A stretch of 43,270 nt of DNA from Phycisphaerae bacterium (GTDB taxonomy: Bacteria > Planctomycetota > Phycisphaerae > Sedimentisphaerales > Anaerobacaceae): contig JAAYBV010000046.1 in assembly GCA_012744475.1 (NCBI GenBank), positions 1-43,270 on the forward strand, read 5' to 3'. Below are positions 32,860-41,179 of this stretch, piece by piece. Position 1 is the stretch's first letter; each line of letters starts with the position of its first letter. Made by a program: the position numbers and the translations under genes. Below the pieces are notes generated by a model. It was not told where the DNA came from. It did no database searches and saw nothing but the letters and a program-made list of their open reading frames with translations.

Positions 32860-34290
32860 TCAGGGCTCAGTCCCGTCGGGCACATCACCCCCTCCCCCCA
32901 AGGCGGCATAGAGCCTGACATGATTGGCGAGCTTCGCCAGATGCCGGTAGAGCAGTCCCTGTTGCGCCGCATAAAGGGACCGCTGCGCATCGAGGACGCC
33001 GAGGTAGCTATCCAATCCCTTCTCGTAACGGGCGCTGGACAACCGATAGGTTTCCGTGGCGGCATCGACCAGAGACTTCTGCGCGTCGATCTGCCGGTCG
33101 ACCGTGCCGCGAACCGCCAGCGCATCAGCCACTTCGCGGAAGGCGCTCTGAATGGCCTTCTCATACTCGGCAACCGCCACGTCCCTTTGCACCTGGGTGA
33201 CTTCGTACGCCGACCAGGTCCTCGCGTCGAAGATCGGCATCGCCGCCTGCGCCGCATAGCTCCAGGTGCCCGTGCCCGAATCGAACAGGCCGGAAAGCTC
33301 GTCGCTGGCGGTGCCGAACAGGCCGGTCAGGGAGATGCTCGGAAAGAAGGCCGCCCGGGCGGCGCCGATATTGGCATAGGCCCCTTGAAGCTGATGCTCG
33401 GCGGCGATGATATCCGGCCGGCTCAGCAACACTTCGGAAGACAGGCCATAAGAGATCTCTGCGAGCGGCTCGATGCCGGCCAGGTGATCCGGCAGAAGAC
33501 TCTGCGACACGCCGGAACCCGCCAGCAGAGACAAAGCGTTTTCGTCCTGCGCCACCAGTTGCGTGTAGTGGGCCATGTCCGCGCGGGCCGTGTCGACAGG
33601 CATCTGGGCCCGGCGAAGATCCAACTCGGTCGCGATGCCGATCTCGTACTGCCGCTGCACCAGGTCGTAGGCGGCTTTCTGGGTCTGAAAAGTGCTCTCC
33701 GCCAGCGCCAGGGCTTCCCGGTCGGCGGCTAAGGCCAGATAGGCGTTGGCCACCGAGCCGATCAGCATGATCTGCGTGCTGCGGCGGGCCTGGTCGGTGG
33801 CCAGGTACTCCCGCAACGCCCGGTCCTTCAGGCTGCGAAGGCGCCCGAAGAAATCGATCTCCCAGGCCAGGACGCCGAGATCGATGCTGTACCGCTCCGT
33901 GGTTCGATCCTGCCCGGGGCTGGTCAGGTCGACCGATGCGCGCTGTCTGGCGCCGCCGGCGGTGGCGTGGATCGACGGATAGAGCTCGTCGCGTTGAACG
34001 CGGTAGAGGGCGCGGGCCAGCTCGACGTTCGAGGCGGCCACGCGAAGGTCGCGGTTGTTCCGAAGGGCCATCTCAATGACCTGTTGCAGTTTCTCGTCGG
34101 TGAAGAACTCCCGCCAAGGCAGATCCACCGGGGCCGGCGCCTCCGTGACCGCCGCCGGCTCCTCGTAGGCCGGGCCCGTCGGCCATTCGGCAGGAATGGG
34201 AGCTTCCGGCCGCGTGTATTTCGGAGCCATCTTACAGCCGCTGACGCAGATGGTGATTCCACTGACTAAGAGCAAAACGTTCATCTTCAT
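32860..34290 (-). CDS. RND efflux outer-membrane lipoprotein (NodT/OprM family)
   Basis: A 476-residue protein that forms the outer-membrane channel of a tripartite pump. It has a lipoprotein signal (CVSGC, cysteine 19), then YTRPEAPIPAEWP, a family-typical start. Two homologous helical hairpin repeats follow, with LRNNRDLRVAASNVELARA near 75, QYEIGIATELDLRRAQ near 215, LLSRPDIIAAEHQLQGAYANIGAARAAFFPSISLTG near 290-325 and RYEKGLDSYLGVLDAQRSLY near 425. It is the third pump gene in the operon, 26 nt after the RND gene. Confidence 0.95.
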   Translation of the reverse strand: MKMNVLLLVSGITICVSGCKMAPKYTRPEAPIPAEWPTGPAYEEPAAVTEAPAPVDLPWREFFTDEKLQQVIEMALRNNRDLRVAASNVELARALYRVQRDELYPSIHATAGGARQRASVDLTSPGQDRTTERYSIDLGVLAWEIDFFGRLRSLKDRALREYLATDQARRSTQIMLIGSVANAYLALAADREALALAESTFQTQKAAYDLVQRQYEIGIATELDLRRAQMPVDTARADMAHYTQLVAQDENALSLLAGSGVSQSLLPDHLAGIEPLAEISYGLSSEVLLSRPDIIAAEHQLQGAYANIGAARAAFFPSISLTGLFGTASDELSGLFDSGTGTWSYAAQAAMPIFDARTWSAYEVTQVQRDVAVAEYEKAIQSAFREVADALAVRGTVDRQIDAQKSLVDAATETYRLSSARYEKGLDSYLGVLDAQRSLYAAQQGLLYRHLAKLANHVRLYAALGGGGDVPDGTEP

Positions 34291-34316
34291 TTGGATTCGT
34301 TCCCCGATGCGGTTGC

Positions 34317-37300
34317 TCAGGCGGTTGCGACCGTTGGTTGCGGCCTGCGCCTGTCAACAACTTGCGCGATCAACACATAGAACAGCGGCGCGAACAGAAG
34401 GACCAGCAGGACGCCGGTAATCATGCCTCCCAGCACCGTGGTGCCGATGGCGTTCATGGCCCCGGCGGCGGCGCCCTTGGTAAAGGCCATCGGCAGCACC
34501 GCCAGACCGGTCGTCGTGGAGGTCATGAGGATCGGACGCAGACGCAGTCTCACCGCCTGGATCGAAGCCATGGCCGGCGCCACACCTTGCGCCGCGATGC
34601 CCATGGCAAACTGCACGATCAGAATGGCGTTCTTGGTGGACAGGCCCAGCGTGTTCAGCAGGCCGATCTGAAAATACACGTCGCTCGGCAGCCCGCGCAG
34701 CGTCGAAGCGATAAAACCGCCGATGAGCCCCAGAGGCAGGACCAGCATGACCGCCAGGGGGATGCTCCATCTTCCGTACAAGGCCGCCAGAAAGAGAAAG
34801 ACAATCAAGAGACAGAAGGCATAAAGCGGACCGGTCTGAGAGGCGGCCTGCCGTTCCTGGTAGGAGATCCCGGTCCAGTCAAAGCCGATCCCCGCAGGCA
34901 GCCTGGCGGTAATCTCCTCCATGGCCGCCATGGCTTCGCCGGAGCTGCGACCCGGCGCCGGCTCGCCCCAGATGTTCAGCGAGGGAAAGCCGTTGAAACG
35001 ATCCAGAGACGGCGAGCCGCTCGTCCAGTGGCTGGAAGCGAACGATGAGAAAGGAACCATCGCGCCCGTGTTGTTCCGCACGTAGAGCCTTTCCAGATCA
35101 TCGGGCAACATGCGGTAGGGAGCATCCGCCTGGACGTAGACGCGTTTGACGCGTCCGCCCTGGATGAAGTCGTTGACGTAGGCGCTGCCGAAGGCCGCCG
35201 AGATCGTGCTGTGGACCAGGTTGATGGGCAGGGCCTGTGCCCCTACCTTGCCCCAGTCCACATCCACGCGGTATTCGGGTACATCCTCCATGCCGTTGAA
35301 GCGCACGTTGACCAACCTCGGGTCCTGCGCCGCCATGCCGAGAAGCTGGCGGCGCGCCTGCATCAAAGCCTCGTGGCCGATGCCGCCGCGGTCGACCAAC
35401 TGAAAATCGAACCCCAGGGCATTTCCCAGTTCCATCACGGCCGGCGGCGGGAAGGCGACGACCACGGCGTTGCGAAACGCCGCGAAACGCCCCATGGCCC
35501 GACCCGCAATCGCCTTGACCCGCAGATCCGACCTCTTGCGCAGGCCCCAGTCCTTCAGTTTGACGAAGACCATGCCATTGTTCTGCCCCCTGCCGGAGAA
35601 GCCGCTGCCGGTAATGGTCATGCAGGATTCCACCGCCTCCTGCTCCTGTTCCTGAAAATAGCGCTGGACTTCATCGCTAACCGCCTGGGTCTGCTCGAGA
35701 GTCGCGCCGGTGGGCATCATGACCTGGGCCAGCAGGATTCCCTGGTCTTCGTCCGGCAGGTAACCGGTCGGCATCCGCATGAACAACCACCCGAGGCCGG
35801 CGACGATCACGAGGTACACCACCACATACCGCACCTTCCGCGCCAGGGCGTGACCGAGCAGTCGCACATACCCGTCGCGGAACCGGTTGAAGCCCCGGTC
35901 GAACCAGAGGAAGAACGGGCGCAGCAGCCGCCACCCGACTTCCGCCGCCTCATGTCCTTTGGCCACGGGCCTGAGAATCGACGCGCACAGCACCGGCGTC
36001 AGGATCAGGGCCACCGCCACCGACAACACCATGGACGTGACCACGGTTACGGAGAACTGGCGGTAGATGATTCCGGTGGAGCCGCCGAAGAACGCCATGG
36101 GTCCGAACAAGGCCGAAAGTCCCAGGCAGAAGCCGATCAGAGCGCTGGTGACTTCGTCCATGCTCTTGGCGGTGGCTTCCCTGGGCGAAAGCCCTTCCTC
36201 GCTCATCAACCGCTCCACGTTCTCCACCACCACGATCGTGTCGTCCACCAGCAGCCCGATGGAGATCACCAGAGCGAACATGGTCAGCATGTTGATGGAG
36301 AAACCGAACACCCACAGCGCCGCGCAGGTGCCCAGCAGCACCACCGGCACCGAAATGGTCGGAATCAGCGTGGCCCGGATGTTGCCCATGAACAGCCACA
36401 TGACCAGAAACACCAGTAGAATGGCCTGGAACAGGGACTTGACCGCCTCGCCAATGGCCACCCGGACAAACGGAGTGGTGTCGTAGGGATACACGACCTT
36501 CATCCCCGTCGGAAAATAGCGGCTCATCTCCTCCATCTTGTTTTTGATGGCATCGGCCGTCGCCAGCGCGTTGGCGCCGGGCGCCTGACGGACGGCCAGA
36601 GCCGCCATCGGTTTACCGTTGTAACGACCCTGAATATCGTAGACCTCCGTCCCCAGTTCGGTTCTTCCGACATCCTTAACCCGCACGGTAGAGCCGTCCG
36701 GATTGGTCCGCAGAGGGATGGCGGCGAACTGGTCCGGCGTCTGGAGGAGGTTCTGGACAACGATGGAGGCATTCAGACGCTGGCCTTCCACCGCCGGAAT
36801 TCCGCCGAACTGACCGGCGGAGACTTCCACGTTGTAGCTCTGTAACGCCGCAACCACCTCCGCCATCGTCAGGTGGTACTCCGTGAGCTTGTCGGGATTC
36901 AGCCAGACGCGCATGGCGTACTGCGAGCCGAACGCTTCCACCTCGCCGACGCCGGGCACGCGGGCCAGGACCTTCTCGACGCTGGATACGGCGTAGTCCT
37001 GGAGGTCGTGGTTGGTCATGCTGCCGTCTTCGGAAACCAGCCCGACAATAATCAGATAGTTCCGAGTGGATTTGCTGACCTTGACGCCGGTGCGCTGGAC
37101 CATTTCCGGCAGACTGGTCATGGCCAGTTGGAGCTTGTTCTGGACCTTGGCCCAGGCCAGATCCGGATCGGTCCCCGGTTTGAAGGTCAATTCGACGCGC
37201 GAGGACCCGGAGGAGTCGCTGCTGCCGGACAGATAGAGCATGTCGTCGAAGCCGGTCATCTTCTGTTCGATGATCTGCGTGACACTGTTTTCCACCGTCT

Positions 37301-37466
37301 GCGCCGAGGCCCCGGGATAGAAGGCTTCAATAGCGATGGCCGGCGGAGCGATCGGGGGATACTGCGCGATCGGCAGGTTGTAGATGGCCAGCCCGCCGAG
37401 CAGCATGAAGAAAATGGCTACGACCCAGGCAAAAACGGGCCGGTCCAGAAAGAATCTCGATAGCAT
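34317..37466 (-). CDS. RND multidrug efflux transporter (HAE-1, AcrB-like)
   Basis: A 1049-residue inner-membrane proton-driven pump, the length expected of AcrB-type HAE-1 transporters. Conserved proton-relay residues are D408 and D409 in GLLVDDTIVVVENV, and the lysine in LSTKNAILIVQFAMG of TM10. The N-terminal helix (FFLDRPVFAWVVAIFFMLLGG), GASAQTVENSVTQIIEQKMTG and GTDPDLAWAKVQNKLQLA are HAE-1 typical. Twelve membrane spans with two large periplasmic loops are expected. It lies 12 nt downstream of the adaptor gene. Substrates (drugs, solvents, detergents) cannot be told from sequence. Confidence 0.96.
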   Translation of the reverse strand: MLSRFFLDRPVFAWVVAIFFMLLGGLAIYNLPIAQYPPIAPPAIAIEAFYPGASAQTVENSVTQIIEQKMTGFDDMLYLSGSSDSSGSSRVELTFKPGTDPDLAWAKVQNKLQLAMTSLPEMVQRTGVKVSKSTRNYLIIVGLVSEDGSMTNHDLQDYAVSSVEKVLARVPGVGEVEAFGSQYAMRVWLNPDKLTEYHLTMAEVVAALQSYNVEVSAGQFGGIPAVEGQRLNASIVVQNLLQTPDQFAAIPLRTNPDGSTVRVKDVGRTELGTEVYDIQGRYNGKPMAALAVRQAPGANALATADAIKNKMEEMSRYFPTGMKVVYPYDTTPFVRVAIGEAVKSLFQAILLVFLVMWLFMGNIRATLIPTISVPVVLLGTCAALWVFGFSINMLTMFALVISIGLLVDDTIVVVENVERLMSEEGLSPREATAKSMDEVTSALIGFCLGLSALFGPMAFFGGSTGIIYRQFSVTVVTSMVLSVAVALILTPVLCASILRPVAKGHEAAEVGWRLLRPFFLWFDRGFNRFRDGYVRLLGHALARKVRYVVVYLVIVAGLGWLFMRMPTGYLPDEDQGILLAQVMMPTGATLEQTQAVSDEVQRYFQEQEQEAVESCMTITGSGFSGRGQNNGMVFVKLKDWGLRKRSDLRVKAIAGRAMGRFAAFRNAVVVAFPPPAVMELGNALGFDFQLVDRGGIGHEALMQARRQLLGMAAQDPRLVNVRFNGMEDVPEYRVDVDWGKVGAQALPINLVHSTISAAFGSAYVNDFIQGGRVKRVYVQADAPYRMLPDDLERLYVRNNTGAMVPFSSFASSHWTSGSPSLDRFNGFPSLNIWGEPAPGRSSGEAMAAMEEITARLPAGIGFDWTGISYQERQAASQTGPLYAFCLLIVFLFLAALYGRWSIPLAVMLVLPLGLIGGFIASTLRGLPSDVYFQIGLLNTLGLSTKNAILIVQFAMGIAAQGVAPAMASIQAVRLRLRPILMTSTTTGLAVLPMAFTKGAAAGAMNAIGTTVLGGMITGVLLVLLFAPLFYVLIAQVVDRRRPQPTVATA

Positions 37467-37478
37467 CGTGTGTCTCCG

Positions 37479-38810
37479 TTAGTTCGACTTGGCGGCCGGT
37501 GGGACGGCATCGCTTCTCGAGGCGTTCGGACTCTGCGAGGCAACAAGGGCAGTCTCTTTGACCTGCGCGCCGGGCCGCACACGCAGCAGCCCTTCGACGA
37601 TCACCCGATCTCCGGACGCCAATCCTGCGGTGACAAGCCACTGATCGCCGATCGCGCGGTCCAGCGCGAGCATTCGTTGCTCGACCTTCTGATCGGGACC
37701 TACAATCAGCGCAAAGGGGTCCCCCTTCGCGTTTCGCGAGACCGCCTGCTGGGGGACCAGAATGGCCTGAGGGTTGACGCCCTCCTGGACCTGGGCACGG
37801 AGGAACATGCCGGGCAGAAGAACGCCTTGCGGATTCGGAACGACGATCCGCAGGATGAACGACCCGGTCGTCGGGTCCACCGTGATGTCGCGGAATTGCA
37901 GCGTGCCTTCCAGGGGATACACCTGGCCGTCTTCGAGGACGAGCTTGACCCTGTCCTGGTCCGATCCATTCGAATTGAGGTGGCCGTCCGCCGTGCGACG
38001 TTGCAGGCGCAGCAACTCGCTGGTGGACTGGGGGACATCCACATAGACCGGATCGAGCGTCTGGATCGTCGCCAGGGGAACCGCCTGATAGGCTATGACA
38101 ATCGCGCCATCGGTCACGTTGGATCGTCCGATGCGCCCGGCGATCGGAGCCGTGACTTTCGTATAGCCGAGATCGATGCGGGCCGCATTCAGGGCCGCCT
38201 CGGCCTGTTGGACGGCGGCTTCGGCCGCCGCAATCGCCGTGCGGTCGCTTTCGACCTGCGCTTCGGCCGCCAGCAGGGCTGCCTCCGCCGTCGCGGCTCC
38301 CGTCACGGCCTGGTCCCGGTCGCTGGCGGAAACGGCCTTGTCCGCGAACAGGTCTTCGAACCGCTGTCGGTTTGTGCGTGCGAAGGCCGCCATGGCCTGC
38401 CGCGTGGTAACGCCGGCAATGCTGACATTCAATGCCGCTCGCGCTCGATCCACGGCTTTCCGCGCGGCCTCAAGATTCGCCACCGCATTGTCCACCGCCG
38501 TCTGGAACGGGGCCGGATCGATCTGGTACAGCACCTGGCCGGCTTCAACATCGGACCCTTCCTTGAACAGTCGCTTCTGGATGAGCCCGCTGACCTGCGG
38601 CCGGATTTCCGCGATGAGGTAGGGAGCCGTCCGTCCGGGCAACTCCGTAGTCAACGTGATCTGTTGCGGTTGGACCGTCACAACAGCCACCTCGGGGACA
38701 GGGGCCGCTGCCACTTCTTGCCGCCGGCGGCACCCACCCGGCAACAGCCCGCTGAACAGAATGGCCGGAACTAGGACCACTCGAACCATAGCTCTTACAC
38801 GCAATTGCAT
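37479..38810 (-). CDS. RND periplasmic adaptor (membrane fusion protein, AcrA-like)
   Basis: A 443-residue lipoprotein adaptor that joins the RND pump to the outer-membrane channel. It has lipobox LLPGGC (cysteine 27), then a lipoyl-type domain (LPGRTAPYLIAEIRPQVSG near 53), the paired KRLFKEGSDVEAGQVLYQIDP block, a long alpha-hairpin coiled coil (about 100-185), IDLGYTKVTAPIAGRIGRS and a beta-barrel/MP domain to the end. ATG 38810 is chosen because GGAGG lies about 6 nt upstream and the lipoprotein signal starts there. It follows the tetR gene by 55 nt. Confidence 0.94.
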   Translation of the reverse strand: MQLRVRAMVRVVLVPAILFSGLLPGGCRRRQEVAAAPVPEVAVVTVQPQQITLTTELPGRTAPYLIAEIRPQVSGLIQKRLFKEGSDVEAGQVLYQIDPAPFQTAVDNAVANLEAARKAVDRARAALNVSIAGVTTRQAMAAFARTNRQRFEDLFADKAVSASDRDQAVTGAATAEAALLAAEAQVESDRTAIAAAEAAVQQAEAALNAARIDLGYTKVTAPIAGRIGRSNVTDGAIVIAYQAVPLATIQTLDPVYVDVPQSTSELLRLQRRTADGHLNSNGSDQDRVKLVLEDGQVYPLEGTLQFRDITVDPTTGSFILRIVVPNPQGVLLPGMFLRAQVQEGVNPQAILVPQQAVSRNAKGDPFALIVGPDQKVEQRMLALDRAIGDQWLVTAGLASGDRVIVEGLLRVRPGAQVKETALVASQSPNASRSDAVPPAAKSN

Positions 38811-38865
38811 TCGAAACCTCCAATGATGAAAAGAGACGCCCCGAACGGGCGAATGCTCCGCTTCC

Positions 38866-39546
38866 TCATCTGTCCGCAGCAGCTCTGCTACCTGCCGCCC
38901 GATTCCACGGGTCGTGCAGAATCCCTCGGAAGAACAACTCCTCGATGTCGGTGACTTTCTGCTCCAGCGCAGTTTCATCTGTATCCTCGGCCACGGAGAA
39001 TATGATCGCACGCAATGCGGCATCCAGAGCGAGCGCCACCACGCGCGGATCGAAGGCCCGAAACGTCCCTTTGCGGACGCCGGCGGCGTAGACCTGCCTG
39101 AGCCTCGCCTGCAACGTGTCATGGACCTTGATCGCCGTTTTGCTGAAACGGGTTGTGCCGATTTGGGACACCGGTCTCTGGTTGGCCCGGAGAAACAGCC
39201 GGATCGCCGCCGAATTCTCGCGGAAGACACGCACGCTGGCCCTGATGAAGCCGGCGAGCTTCTCCCGCTCATCTGCTTGCCCGTCGAGGAATGGCTGGCC
39301 GACCGACAGAACGTTATCCGCCACCTCGTTCATGATCTCCAAATACAGCGCCTCTTTGCTGTCGAAAAAGCTGTAGATCGTTCCGGTGGCGAACTCGGCC
39401 TCGGCCGCGATCTCCTGCATCGAGACGTTGTGGAAGCCCTTCTCGGAGAAGAGCCTCATCGCCGCATCCACAATCTCGTCCCTGTGCCGCTGCCGCTCAC
39501 GCTGCCTCCGGGACGGTCTCGTCGTTTCGGCCATGGTTTTACCCAT
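38866..39546 (-). CDS. TetR-family transcriptional repressor of the RND operon
   Basis: About 226 residues. The N-terminal DNA-binding domain reads RDEIVDAAMRLFSEKGFHNVSMQEIAAEAEFATGTIYSFFDSKEALYLEIM (about 22-73, seen as the full TetR helix-turn-helix). The C-terminal ligand-binding half has no recognised subfamily. It is the first gene of the run tetR-MFP-RND-OMF, all on the minus strand, so it probably represses its own operon until a pump substrate binds. ATG 39546 or 39534 is possible. An operator-like triple half-site overlaps the -10 in front of it. Confidence 0.93.
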   Translation of the reverse strand: MGKTMAETTRPSRRQRERQRHRDEIVDAAMRLFSEKGFHNVSMQEIAAEAEFATGTIYSFFDSKEALYLEIMNEVADNVLSVGQPFLDGQADEREKLAGFIRASVRVFRENSAAIRLFLRANQRPVSQIGTTRFSKTAIKVHDTLQARLRQVYAAGVRKGTFRAFDPRVVALALDAALRAIIFSVAEDTDETALEQKVTDIEELFFRGILHDPWNRAAGSRAAADR

Positions 39547-39590
39547 AGAAACCACACAAAGCGAACAGACAATCATCTACTGACCATGTT

Positions 39591-39624
39591 ATTCATATTA
39601 TGAATCCATATTCATCTCACGCAA
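39591..39624 (-). promoter_or_regulatory. Promoter and likely TetR operator of the RND operon
   Basis: Minus-strand promoter: TTGCGT (39619-39624) and CATAAT (39597-39602), spaced 16 nt. Three half-sites sit on it: ATTCAT (39591-39596), its inverse ATGAAT (39600-39605), and ATTCAT again (39610-39615). The first two form a perfect inverted repeat with a 3-nt centre across the -10, which fits repression by the TetR protein encoded next. Confidence 0.65.
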
Positions 39625-39831
39625 GACAATTTCGCAAATTGAGTCGACATAGGTTTTAAGTCTGCTATGTGAAAGTACTTATGGCATCAAAATTCCGTCG
39701 GCCCTTGCGTGGATATGCGGGCAGACTTGTCTTTTGTGCTTGCCGCAAGCCCGATGGCGGCTACAATAACACCGGTTTAGGTCTGTTCGCCGGGCGTGCC
39801 TCGCGGACAGGCTCCTGTCGGATTGTAGCAC

Positions 39832-39918
39832 GGAGAGGTGTCGGAGCGGCTGATCGAGCTGGTTTCGAAAACCAGTGTACCGCTTGCGGTACCGCGGGTT
39901 CGAATCCCGCCCTCTCCG
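39832..39918 (+). tRNA. tRNA-Ser, anticodon CGA
   Basis: Acceptor GGAGAGG pairs with CCTCTCC and is followed by the discriminator G expected for serine. The anticodon stem CTGGT/ACCAG holds the loop TTCGAAA with anticodon CGA, which reads UCG. A long variable arm (GTACCGC..GCGGTAC) is present as in class II tRNAs. The T-loop is GGTTCGAATCC. TTTTT follows. CCA is not encoded. Confidence 0.95.
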
Positions 39919-39984
39919 TTTTTCGCCCGCATGGGCGCCGCGTCCAGTCCGCGTATTCGATGACAGAGGAGTCGCCGTATTCGC

Positions 39985-41049
39985 ATGAAGGCATTCCCGT
40001 GCGCCGACGCCAAGCCACCTGATCGCCCCGCGAGAAGATTCTTCGCCAGACTGGGCCTGGCTGTCATTGCCTCACTTCTGACCGTTTGTGGCGTGGAGCT
40101 TGTCCTGCGCAGCTTCTTTCCCCTCTACACGGCAGGTGGAGTCGTGGGGCTGTATCAATACGACGCGGAGTTGGGGGACCGCCTCCGTCCCGGCATCCAC
40201 TTCACGCGAACGACCGACTATCAGGAGGAGATACATACCAACCAGCTCGGGACAGTGAATTTCCAGGAATCCTTCGAGCCATATGAACGGATCGTGTTTG
40301 CGGCGGGCGATTCGTACACGCAAGGGACCGGCCTGCCGACGGACGCGTCCTATCCGTTCCAACTTGACCTGCTGCTCAACATGCAGGATGGCGCCTATCA
40401 ACAGACCTATGGCGTCGTCAATCTGGGACTGTCCGCCTATGGTTTGGAGCAGACCCTGATCTGTCTGCGTCGCTATGCCGGCATTCTGGGCCGGCCGGAT
40501 TACATCCTCTTCCTCGGCTGCGACAACGACTATGTGGACGACGTCGAGTTCCGCGAAGGGGATCGCCACCGCCATCTGACAGAAGGGAATCCCCATTGGG
40601 GTCCCTGGCTCAAGCCGGTTCAATGGCTGACCGTCGAGAGCGAGATCGGCAAACGATTGAAGGTCGCGATCCGAAAGACGCAGAGGAGGCGCCGGCTGGA
40701 TGCGTCGAAGGCATCCATGTCCGAGCATCCGATGCCGTGTCGGGCGGCTCTTGTAGAGCCCGCGCTCGCAAGACTGCTGGAGGCCGCTTCGGAACTGGGC
40801 GCCACTCTGGTGGTCAGTTGGGCCGCCCTGCCGGACGATCCATCGCCCTCGTACCAGTGGTTCAAGGAGTGGGCCCGCTCCCACAACGTCGCATTTGCCG
40901 ATTGGCATGGGCGCGTCCAATCGGCATGCGAGGCCATCGAGGGACTTCCTATGCTGAATCCCCATTCCGGCGGCCACTACCGGACATGGGTGAACACGAT
41001 GATCGCCGCGTCGTTCGCCGAGCAGATCCGCGCCTCAGAAAGCCCCTGA
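39985..41049 (+). CDS. SGNH/GDSL-type hydrolase with N-terminal membrane anchor
   Basis: A 354-residue protein. One hydrophobic helix (about 22-46) near the N-terminus anchors it, or acts as a signal. Then FAAGDSYTQGTGLP near 104 supplies the catalytic Ser (block I), NLGLSAYGLEQT near 147 is block II, and LGCDNDYVDDV near 178 is a block III-like CDND instead of GxND. The expected final catalytic His is in PHSGGHYRTW near 330, though the usual Asp two to three residues before it is not clear. SGNH enzymes hydrolyse esters of sugars or lipids. The start has a GGAG about 13 nt upstream, so the exact start is not certain. Faces the transporter gene. Confidence 0.75.
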   Translation: MKAFPCADAKPPDRPARRFFARLGLAVIASLLTVCGVELVLRSFFPLYTAGGVVGLYQYDAELGDRLRPGIHFTRTTDYQEEIHTNQLGTVNFQESFEPYERIVFAAGDSYTQGTGLPTDASYPFQLDLLLNMQDGAYQQTYGVVNLGLSAYGLEQTLICLRRYAGILGRPDYILFLGCDNDYVDDVEFREGDRHRHLTEGNPHWGPWLKPVQWLTVESEIGKRLKVAIRKTQRRRRLDASKASMSEHPMPCRAALVEPALARLLEAASELGATLVVSWAALPDDPSPSYQWFKEWARSHNVAFADWHGRVQSACEAIEGLPMLNPHSGGHYRTWVNTMIAASFAEQIRASESP

Positions 41050-41179
41050 AATCGCGCCGGCCGCAATCGAATCATCGACCCCGAGAGTCGTCACAGGCAA
41101 CGCTCCTGGCCGGCATCTCCAACGACATGGCCCCATCGTCGCGATGCGCAGATGTCACGATGTCGGCGCCACTCCCCGT

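Noticed and set aside
39777-40067. Minus-strand frame with GEGGIRTRGT, which resembles a protein hit often seen in databases
   Set aside because: It is the translation of the antisense strand of the tRNA-Ser gene, a known annotation artefact.
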